Source: Trichormus variabilis 0441 (GTDB taxonomy: Bacteria > Cyanobacteriota > Cyanobacteriia > Cyanobacteriales > Nostocaceae). Taken from it: a stretch of DNA of 64,000 nt. How positions within the stretch are numbered: the stretch's first letter is position 1; every line of letters starts with the position of its first letter. The DNA is taken from assembly GCF_009856605.1 (NCBI RefSeq), contig NZ_CP047242.1:4160001-4224000 (forward strand), read 5' to 3'. The notes under the pieces are model-generated. The model saw only the letters and a list, made by a program, of their open reading frames with translations, searched no databases and was not told the DNA's origin. Below, piece by piece: positions 37,159 to 44,854 of this stretch. Position numbers and translations under genes: made by a program.

Positions 37159-39621
37159 ATGAAATTAACCTTGGTTGGGTTTGGCTTTCTGGGTATATTC
37201 TGCCTATCTGCTGTTGATAATAATTGCGTTTACGCACAAGTAATTCCCGATCACACCCTCAAAACTTCTGTAAGTGGCAGTAATCCTTACATCATCACTG
37301 ATGGTACTCGTATCGGCAATAATTTATTTCATAGCTTCAGCCAATTCTCTATTCTTAAAGGTGATTCTGCATCATTTGACAATGCTATAGATATTCAAAA
37401 TATTTTTAGTCGTGTGACTGGCGGTAATATTTCCAACATTGATGGTTCCATCAGTGCTAATGGTAACGCCAACTTATTCTTAATCAACCCGGCTGGGATT
37501 ATATTTGGGCAAAATGCCAGTTTAAATATTGGTGGATCATTTGTCGGGACAACAGCTGAGACTATCACATTTGCTGATGGGAAGAGATTTAGTAGCACAG
37601 ACACTGATACATCACCCTTGTTAACCATGAATGTACCCACTGGGCTGCAATTTGGTAGTAATTCAGGAGGGATAACAGTTCAGGGTACAGGACATAATGC
37701 CCAATTAAGTGACTCACTACAAGTTTCTGGACTAAATCTCAGTACCAGAGGATTACAACTACAACCAGGAAAAACACTAGGGTTATTAGGCAGCAATATT
37801 GCCTTGGATGGTGGACTGCTCTCTGCACCAGGAGGACTAATAGAATTGGGTGGTATCACCAGTGGCAACGTCATTCTCAATTCTACTCCGCAAGGATTTG
37901 CCTTCCAGTATTCCCAAGTTCCGAGTTTTGGCAATCTTCAAATCACTCAACGAGCTTTAGCATCAACACGGGATTTCAATGGGGAAAGTGGAGGAGCCAT
38001 CCATATCCAGGGAAAACAAGTCAGTATCCGCGATGGTTCGTTGATATTAGTACAAAATCGCAGCCAAAAGACAGCTGGTGATATTGCTGTTGATGCTTCA
38101 GAGTCTTTAGAACTTATTGGCAAGTCTCCTGATTTTCAAAGTTCCAGCAGTTTAGTGAATGAAAGCACTTCCTCTGGTAAGGCTGGGAATATTATCATTA
38201 ACACTCCACGATTGAACATTGATCAGGGTGGGTATATTTATAACCGGACGTTCAGCACAGCACCAGGTGGCAATATTATCGTCAATACCGATGAAACGCG
38301 GGTTAATGGTTTTGCTTATGGTGATCCTTCCGCTTTTCGAGCAGTTAGTCAAATATTAGCTGCTTCCTATGCAGGCGGGAAAGGCGGTAATATTTCTGTC
38401 TCTACTCAAAAGCTATCTGTTTTAGCTGGGGGAAATATAGCAGCCAGACCCTATGCTGGAGGTAATGGGGGTGATGTAACAGTAAAAGCAGATACGATAG
38501 AAGTAGATAATACAGGCTCTCCGACTGGTTTTTATTTTAGCTTAATTTCGACTGCCACCTTTGGGTCAGGTAACGCGGGAAATTTGGCACTCGATACTCG
38601 TAAATTATCCGTGCAAGCTGGCGGCAGAGTGTCTGCTTCTAGCATAATTTTAGGTAATGCTGGTGTACTCACTATTAATGCTTCGGAATCGATTGATGTA
38701 AGTGGGGTTAAGGATGCAGACAATCCCAGCTATATCGGCACTGCTGTGCGTCCTTTTGGTGCATTTGCCCGAACTTCTCGTGCTAATTCAGGTAACACCA
38801 CCATAAACACTCCAGTTTTGAATGTTACTGATAGGGCGACAGTTTTTGTGGAAAATTCTGGTTTGGGTACGGCTGGTACGCTGCAAATTAATGCCAACAC
38901 CCTTAAACTTGACAATCATGCAAGTATTCTAGCATCTACAAAAGCTGGAGAGGGAGGCAACATCAATCTTCAACTACGGGATGTATTATTGATGCGTCAT
39001 GGTAGCTTTATCAATGCCGAAGCAGGTAGTAATGGCAATGGTGGCAATATAAGTATTAACTCTCCTAATGTTGTTGGTCTAGAAAATAGTGACATCATTG
39101 CCAATGCCGTACAAGGAAAGGGTGGCAATATTCAAATCACAACTCAGGGAATTATTGGTTTGGAGTACCGTAATCTTCTCAATCCTAGAGAAATTTTGAG
39201 TAATGACATTACCGCTAGTTCCCAATTCAGTATTAGTGGTACAGTCCAAATTAATAATGTTGGTGTTGATCCCAATTCTGGTTTAATAGATTTACCGACC
39301 AATCTCTCAGACCCATCACAACAAGTTGCCACGGGTTGTTCTAATACTAATAGTAGTAGTTTTGTGGCTACGGGACGGGGTGGAATACCACAAAATCCTA
39401 CACAACAAATGAGGAGCGATCGCACTTGGTCTGATATCCGTGATATCTCTGCATTCCACACCAAAGAACTAGCACAAGCCCAAATACCACAATCCCCAGA
39501 AAAACTTGTCCAAGCTACTTCCTGGCATCGTAACGCCCAAGGCAAAATCGAGCTGGTTGCCGCTAAATCCTCTTCGCAGATGTCACCAACCTTAACCTGT
39601 GCTGCTGCACCTCAAAATTAA
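37159..39621 (+). CDS. TpsA exoprotein 4 (divergent centre)
   Basis: The 820-residue paralogue has a MKLTLVGFGFLGI-class signal ending VYAQ and a normal TPS domain. From about residue 180 it differs from copies 1-3: it lacks the VSLIPNAQGYTLGY-type block and instead has NVILNSTPQGFAFQYS, then FNGESGGAIHIQGKQV and SPDFQSSSSLVNE. The last 200 residues (GLENSDIIANAVQGKGGNIQITTQGIIGLEY onward) return to near identity with the others. This mosaic suggests central-domain exchange. Two mature cysteines: TGCSNTNS and LTCAAAP. A 78-bp spacer separates it from copy 3. Presumed TpsB substrate. Confidence 0.92.
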   Translation: MKLTLVGFGFLGIFCLSAVDNNCVYAQVIPDHTLKTSVSGSNPYIITDGTRIGNNLFHSFSQFSILKGDSASFDNAIDIQNIFSRVTGGNISNIDGSISANGNANLFLINPAGIIFGQNASLNIGGSFVGTTAETITFADGKRFSSTDTDTSPLLTMNVPTGLQFGSNSGGITVQGTGHNAQLSDSLQVSGLNLSTRGLQLQPGKTLGLLGSNIALDGGLLSAPGGLIELGGITSGNVILNSTPQGFAFQYSQVPSFGNLQITQRALASTRDFNGESGGAIHIQGKQVSIRDGSLILVQNRSQKTAGDIAVDASESLELIGKSPDFQSSSSLVNESTSSGKAGNIIINTPRLNIDQGGYIYNRTFSTAPGGNIIVNTDETRVNGFAYGDPSAFRAVSQILAASYAGGKGGNISVSTQKLSVLAGGNIAARPYAGGNGGDVTVKADTIEVDNTGSPTGFYFSLISTATFGSGNAGNLALDTRKLSVQAGGRVSASSIILGNAGVLTINASESIDVSGVKDADNPSYIGTAVRPFGAFARTSRANSGNTTINTPVLNVTDRATVFVENSGLGTAGTLQINANTLKLDNHASILASTKAGEGGNINLQLRDVLLMRHGSFINAEAGSNGNGGNISINSPNVVGLENSDIIANAVQGKGGNIQITTQGIIGLEYRNLLNPREILSNDITASSQFSISGTVQINNVGVDPNSGLIDLPTNLSDPSQQVATGCSNTNSSSFVATGRGGIPQNPTQQMRSDRTWSDIRDISAFHTKELAQAQIPQSPEKLVQATSWHRNAQGKIELVAAKSSSQMSPTLTCAAAPQN

Positions 39622-39685
39622 TGACTGTTACGAAATTTACTGAATTGGGAAATATAGATACGTAATAAAAACAAGAAATGGATTA

Positions 39686-42160
39686 ATGAAATTAACTTTT
39701 GTTGGACTTGGTGTGCTGAGTGTAATCTGCTTATCTGCTGTTGACAACAATAGTGTTCACGCCCAAGTAATTCAAGATAATACCTTCAATACTTCTGTTA
39801 CTCCCACTACTTCCATGAACGGAAGTAATGCTTACACCATCAACAACGGCACTCGTGTCGATAATAATTTATTTCATAGCTTTAGCCAATTCTCTATTCC
39901 CACGGGCGATTCTGCATTTTTCGGCAATGATCTTAGTATAGAAAATATTTTTAGCCGGGTGACTGGTGGTAATATTTCCAAGATTGATGGTTCTATCAAT
40001 GCCAATGGTAAAGCCAATTTATTCTTACTCAACCCTGCGGGCATTATTTTTGGAAAAAATGCCAGCTTAAATATTGGTGGTTCATTTGTCGCAACTACAG
40101 CTAATAGTATTAAGTTTGAGGATGGGACAGAATTTAGTGCTGTAAATCCTGCCGCTAAAGCGTTATTAACAATGAGTGTACCTGTGGGTTTGCAAATGGG
40201 AAGTAACCCTGGTCAAATTACCGTCCAGAACACAGGGCATCAGTTGGCATTTCCGATTCACCCTTTGGTTTCTTCTCCAAATCGCAGCAACAATCCTGTG
40301 GGATTAAATGTTAATAATGGTAATTTGGCATTAATCGGGGGAAAAATCACCTTAGATGGAGGAGTTTTAAATGCACCATCAGGACATATTGAACTTGGTA
40401 GTGCTAGTAACGGAATAGTTAATTTAAACACTGCCTCTCAGAGTTGGAATTTTGACTATAGCAATATTCAGCAATTTGGCGATATTCAGTTGTCCCGTCA
40501 ATCACTAGCAGATGCTAGCGGTACTCCTGCGGGTTCTATTCAATTCGTAGGTCAAAATATTAGTTTAAATGATGCTTCTGCTGCCCTATTGGTTAATGAA
40601 GGAAATGGCAATTCAGGGAATATTAACATTGATGCGAGTGGATCTTTAACACTACGAGGAACTGGCACTATAGGATTTCCTCAAAGTTTATTGCGTGCTG
40701 ATAATTTCAGCGATGGTAGTGGAGGTAATATCATTGCTTCGGCTTCCCAAGTATTCCTTCAAGATGGCGGATCTCTTCATGGCATTAACTTTGCTGAAGG
40801 TACAGGAAGTAATATTTTTGTAGAAACTCAGGATTTAATTCAAATAACGGGAATATCACCAGTTAGCGGATTTGCCAGTTCATTGAATACTATCACCAGA
40901 GGTTCTGGAAAAAGTGGCGATATTCAAGTAGCTACCAACAAATTGCAAGTTTTAGATGGTGCTGTTATTGGTAATTCGCCTTGGTCAAATGGTGCAGGAG
41001 GTAACATCACCATTAACGCCTCTGATTTTATCGAAGTGGCCGGAGAAAACACAAAAAACTTGGCTGACAGTGTCATCGTAGTAGGAACATTCGACGAAGG
41101 AAATTCAGGTTTATTAACTATTAATACTGCCCAATTGAGAGTACGAGATGGTGGAGGTATAGTTGTCTCTACCGTCAATCAAGGAAATGCTGGTGATTTA
41201 GTGATTAATGCTTCAGACACAGTTGAGGTTAGTGGAGTGGGTAGTATTTCTGGTCTTCCTAGCCGCATTGGCGTGAGGGCAGAATTACTTGCACCACCAA
41301 TTCGACAATTATTTGGATTACCGGATGTGATTACAGGTAATATAGGTAAGCTTACCCTCAACGCCCAACGTTTACAAGTCACAAATCAGGCAATTGTAGG
41401 GGTTGATCATCAAGGCATCGGAGATGCTGGACAACTGGAAGTTAATGCAGATTCCATCCGACTAGATAATGGTGGTAGCATTACAGCCGCTACAGTTCAA
41501 GGTGAAGGCGGTAATATTTTGATTAATTCCAATGACCTGCTATTGCGTCATGGTAGTTCAATTATGACTAATGCAGACGGTATTGGTAACGGGGGGAATA
41601 TGACCATTAACTCTGCTGTGATTCTTGCTTTGGAAAACAGTGATATTGTCGCCAATGCCGTTCAAGGTAACGGAGGTAACATTAACATTACTTCTCAAAG
41701 TATTTTTGGGTTGAAATACCGTAACGAACTCACTACAGAAAGTGACATCACTGCTAGTTCGCAATTTGGTTTAAACGGAACAGTCAATATTTATCACTTT
41801 GGTGTTGATCCCAAAACTGCTTTAGTAGAATTGCCAAAAAATACTATAGATCCGTCAAAACAAATTGCTAGTGGTTGTAATGCTAATACTGGTAGTAGTT
41901 TTGTCGCCACAGGACGGGGTGGAATACCACAAAATCCCACACAGGAAATTAAGAGCGATCGCACTTGGTCTGATATTCGTGACATATCTGCATTCCACAC
42001 CAAACAACAAGCACAAGCACCAAAAAATCCCGTAACACTTGTCCAAGCTACCTCTTGGCGACGTAACGCCAACGGCAAAATTGAGCTTTTTGCCGCTAAA
42101 TCTCCTACAGGTGTGCAAATGTCATTAACCTGTGCATCTCTTGCCAAAAGTCAACCTTAG
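39686..42160 (+). CDS. TpsA exoprotein 5 (second divergent centre)
   Basis: The 824-residue paralogue has a signal of the MKLTFVGLGVLSV class ending VHAQ and is nearly identical to copy 2 at the N-terminus. It has a TPS domain (NLFHSFSQFSI, ANLFLLNPAGIIFGKNASL) and then a third type of central region (IVNLNTASQSWNFDYS, NDASAALLVNEGNGNSGN) unlike copies 1-4. Near residues 590-640 and after it rejoins the shared pattern (GLPSRIGVRAELLAPPIRQLFGLPD; GLKYRNELTTESDITASSQFG). It has SGCNANTG and LTCASLAKSQP. It is the last gene of the array; dapL converges on it from downstream. Confidence 0.92.
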   Translation: MKLTFVGLGVLSVICLSAVDNNSVHAQVIQDNTFNTSVTPTTSMNGSNAYTINNGTRVDNNLFHSFSQFSIPTGDSAFFGNDLSIENIFSRVTGGNISKIDGSINANGKANLFLLNPAGIIFGKNASLNIGGSFVATTANSIKFEDGTEFSAVNPAAKALLTMSVPVGLQMGSNPGQITVQNTGHQLAFPIHPLVSSPNRSNNPVGLNVNNGNLALIGGKITLDGGVLNAPSGHIELGSASNGIVNLNTASQSWNFDYSNIQQFGDIQLSRQSLADASGTPAGSIQFVGQNISLNDASAALLVNEGNGNSGNINIDASGSLTLRGTGTIGFPQSLLRADNFSDGSGGNIIASASQVFLQDGGSLHGINFAEGTGSNIFVETQDLIQITGISPVSGFASSLNTITRGSGKSGDIQVATNKLQVLDGAVIGNSPWSNGAGGNITINASDFIEVAGENTKNLADSVIVVGTFDEGNSGLLTINTAQLRVRDGGGIVVSTVNQGNAGDLVINASDTVEVSGVGSISGLPSRIGVRAELLAPPIRQLFGLPDVITGNIGKLTLNAQRLQVTNQAIVGVDHQGIGDAGQLEVNADSIRLDNGGSITAATVQGEGGNILINSNDLLLRHGSSIMTNADGIGNGGNMTINSAVILALENSDIVANAVQGNGGNINITSQSIFGLKYRNELTTESDITASSQFGLNGTVNIYHFGVDPKTALVELPKNTIDPSKQIASGCNANTGSSFVATGRGGIPQNPTQEIKSDRTWSDIRDISAFHTKQQAQAPKNPVTLVQATSWRRNANGKIELFAAKSPTGVQMSLTCASLAKSQP

Positions 42161-42247
42161 GTCATTTTCATGACTTTAACTGGATAAAGATAGTACTAAT
42201 TTGAAAAAAGAATGTGGCAATCCTTAATTTTAAAATTTCAATAGCTG

Positions 42248-42264
42248 GCTGGGAATTACCCAGC
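42248..42264 (-). terminator. Weak hairpin after dapL
   Basis: GCTGGG (42248-42253) and CCCAGC (42259-42264) form a 6-bp stem with a 5-nt loop 9 bp past the dapL stop. The T-run on the minus strand is poor. It may end both dapL and, from the other side, the tpsA array. Confidence 0.35.
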
Positions 42265-42272
42265 TCCATTTC

Positions 42273-43508
42273 TTAGAGTTTAAACTTCTCAGTGATTCGC
42301 TGCATTGCCTCCTCCACATTCTCCCTACTGTTAAATGCGGAAATGCGGAAGTAGCCTTCACCTGCTGCACCAAAACCAGAACCGGGAGTTCCGACTACGT
42401 TGACGGTTTGCAATAGTTTATCGAAGAAATCCCAACTGGAAAGACCATTAGGGGTTTTTACCCAAACGTAAGGTGCATTCACACCACCATATACTGATAA
42501 GCCGGCGGCTGTCAGTTTTTCGCGGATAATTTTGGCATTATCTAAGTAGAAGCTAACCAGTGCTTTCACTTGCGCTTGTCCGGCTTCTGAGTAGACAGCT
42601 TCGGCCCCCCGTTGCACAATGTAAGATACACCATTGAACTTGGTGGACTGGCGACGGTTCCACAGTTTCCACAGTTCTACGTCGGAACCATCGGCGGCTT
42701 TAGCTTTCAAGGTTTTGGGTACGACGGTTAAGGCGCAACGAGTACCTGTAAAGCCTGCATTTTTGGAAAAAGAACGAAATTCGATCGCTACTTCTCTAGC
42801 TCCTTCAATTTCGTAGATAGAATGGGGTAGGGATGGGTCTGTAATATAGGATTCGTAGGCAGCATCAAAGAAAATAATCGAGTTATGTGCTTTGGCATAG
42901 TCTACCCACGCCTGGAGATGTTCTTTGGTGGCGGTTGCACCTGTGGGGTTATTGGGGAAGCAGAGATAAATTAAGTCTACTTTCTGGGAAGGAATTTCTG
43001 CGGTGAAGTTATTTTCTGCGGTGACAGGCAAATAAACCAAACCCTCAAATTCGCCTTTATCGTTAGCAACACCAGTATGTCCCGCCATGACATTGGTGTC
43101 TACATATACGGGATAAACTGGGTCGGTAACAGCAATGATGTTATTATCACCAAAAATATCGAGAATGTTGCCTGTATCGCACTTAGAGCCGTCGGAAATG
43201 AAGATTTCGGAAGCGTCTACATCTGCACCCCGCGCTTGAAAATCTTGGGTGGCAATTTTCTCCCGTAACCAAGCATAACCTTGTTCTGGGCCGTAACCTT
43301 TAAAAGAGGAGCGATCGCCCATTTCTTCCACTGCTTGAATCATGGCAGTTCGGCAAGCTTCTGGCAATGGTTCGGTGACATCACCAATACCTAAGCGGAT
43401 GATCTTAGCATCAGGGTTGGCTTCGGCAAAGGCATTTACCCGTCGCGCAATTTCGGGAAATAAGTAGCCTGCTTTCAGTTTGAGGTAGTTGTCGTTAATA
43501 GTTGCCAT
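42273..43508 (-). CDS. dapL: LL-diaminopimelate aminotransferase
   Basis: DapL (411 aa) makes LL-diaminopimelate directly from tetrahydrodipicolinate and glutamate, the short lysine/peptidoglycan route used by cyanobacteria and plants. It is a PLP fold-type I enzyme. The substrate loop has [16 protein letters not shown], then [38 protein letters not shown], and the PLP lysine near residue 249 in [14 protein letters not shown]. The C-terminal [16 protein letters not shown] is also typical. The length is normal. It provides diaminopimelate for the same peptidoglycan that PBP1C, encoded 1.3 kb away, would build, but the two genes are not an operon. A MITE-like element lies upstream of ATG 43508. 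Confidence 0.97.
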
Positions 43509-43918
43509 AGTAGAGATAAAAAAAATTGCCTAGCTAAAATAGCTTATACCAAATTAATATGAAGCTGCATAGAATGATATGTCGAGGATAATTGAACGCA
43601 GATGCACGCAGATATTGACGAAGTCTTCCCGCAGGGTAAGCGGATAAATCAATGGATTTTATATTATGTGCAACCTCATATAAAGTTGGCATGACATTTC
43701 CAGGGTAGAATTAGTTAATGTAATATCTTATCTTTTTAAGACTGTTTTTTATAACTAAATATATACAAAAATCGACTTATAACTATTGCCAATCCGGGTT
43801 AAAATAATTCATCACCTGATATCAGATATAAAAGATTTAATATTATTTATTTGAGTTATTAATGTGACATGAATAGTTCTGAATAGAGAATTTAGTCAAG
43901 GTAATTGTGGGGTGAAAT
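43509..43918. other. Divergent spacer holding MITE family 2
   Basis: About 410 bp between dapL and the glycosyltransferase gene. Positions 43546-43692 are a palindrome-ended element (separate entry). The rest is AT-rich. A GTGGGGTG purine-rich ribosome site lies just before the TTG start of the next gene. Confidence 0.5.
43546..43692. mobile_element. MITE family 2, imperfect terminal inverted repeats of about 30 bp
   Basis: The left end reads ATACCAAATTAATATGAAGC; the right end, read inward from 43692, reads ATGCCAACTTTATATGAGGT. The two arms match at about three-quarters of positions over about 35 bp, around a 77-bp interior (GCAGATGCACGCAGATATTG...). No transposase frame. The size and layout fit a non-autonomous element. 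Confidence 0.6.
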
Positions 43919-44617
43919 TTGAAAAATATTAAAATTTCTATTATTATCCCAACATTGAATGAAGCGGGTAATATTCAACAAACTATTGCCACTACTCAAC
44001 CTAGTGTAAATATAGAAGTCATTGTTGTCGATGGTGGCTCACAAGATGGTACAGTGGCGATCGCTCAATCTTTAGGTGTAAAAGTTATCTCCTCATCTCC
44101 CGGCCGGGCGGTGCAAATGAACACGGGTGCGGCGCTGGCTACTGGTGAAATTTTGTTGTTTCTCCATGCAGATACGCTTTTACCTGTTGGTTTTGATGAA
44201 ATGATTCGCACAGCATTACAACAGCCTGGGGTGGTGGCTGGCGCGTTTGCTTTGCGGATAGATGCAGACTTGGCGGGTTTGCGCTGGGTAGAAAAAGGGG
44301 TATACTGGCGATCGTGTTTTTTGCAAATGCCCTATGGCGACCAAGCAATTTTTATCACAAAGTCTATATTTGAGGAAGTTGGTGGTTTTCCTGAGTTACC
44401 TATAATGGAAGACTTTGAACTGATACGACGTTTAAAAGGTGTTGGTAAAATTACGCTTATACCTGTATCTGTGGCAACTTCTGCTCGGAGATGGTTACAG
44501 AGGGGGGTTTTTAAAACTACGCTAATTAATCAAGTCGTGATTATTGCTTATTTACTTGGTGTTGCACCAGCGCAATTACGTAACTGGTATCGTCAGGGGA
44601 AATTTTTTAGGTTTTAG
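43919..44617 (+). CDS. TIGR04283-type glycosyltransferase
   Basis: The 232-residue GT2-fold protein starts KNIKISIIIPTLNEAGNI and has VVDGGSQDGTVAIAQ, GRAVQMNTGAALATGEILLFLHADTLLP (the DxD-equivalent HADT, about 81-84), and the acceptor-side MPYGDQAIFITKSIFEEVGGFPELPIMEDFEL. This combination is the TIGR04283 family named for arsenosugar biosynthesis, but the partner methyltransferase genes are not here, so the real substrate is uncertain. The frame has only the TTG at 43919 as start, with a GTGGGGTG ribosome site a few bases before it. Alone between dapL (divergent) and MITEs. Confidence 0.83.
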   Translation: MKNIKISIIIPTLNEAGNIQQTIATTQPSVNIEVIVVDGGSQDGTVAIAQSLGVKVISSSPGRAVQMNTGAALATGEILLFLHADTLLPVGFDEMIRTALQQPGVVAGAFALRIDADLAGLRWVEKGVYWRSCFLQMPYGDQAIFITKSIFEEVGGFPELPIMEDFELIRRLKGVGKITLIPVSVATSARRWLQRGVFKTTLINQVVIIAYLLGVAPAQLRNWYRQGKFFRF

Positions 44618-44652
44618 GCTATCTAGATTGGGGTAGTTTGGTAGTAATTTGG

Positions 44653-44854
44653 TAGGGTGCGCTACTTGCGATAAAATCAAACTATATTCAGAAATTCTTC
44701 ATACTGACGCACCTCCCATACCAATTCAATTAATGATTGCAACATATCGTTGGGTGAAGACGCGATGAATCGCGTCTCTACAAATGGTTTATTTGTCGCA
44801 TTCTTTTGTCAAATTGGTATTACATTTTGGATATTTTTTTATCGGAAAACCCCT
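44653..44854. mobile_element. MITE family 1, copy C, interrupted by another element
   Basis: The core (TAGGGTGCGC from 44653; TTCAGAAATTCTTCATACTG; GACGCACCTCCC) matches copies A and B. It is interrupted at 44718-44820 by a second element and resumes at 44822 with ATTTTGGATATTTTTTTATC, which is the inverted form of the copy-B left arm. The tip (GGAAAACCCCTA) reaches 44854, i.e. into the stop codon of pbpC. Confidence 0.7.
44718..44820. mobile_element. MITE family 3, nested in family 1 copy C
   Basis: The 103-bp segment has perfect 9-bp terminal inverted repeats ATACCAATT (44718-44726) and AATTGGTAT (44812-44820), and a central palindrome GACGCGA-TGAA-TCGCGTC (44759-44776). Its left neighbour is the GACGCACCTCCC end of the family 1 core and its right neighbour is that family's arm, so it entered later. 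Confidence 0.72.

Noticed and set aside
29536..42160. Many long antisense open frames opposite the tpsA genes
   Set aside because: They are short relative to the real genes, lack ribosome sites and domain patterns, and follow from the Asn/Gly/Ser/Thr-rich composition of the sense strand.
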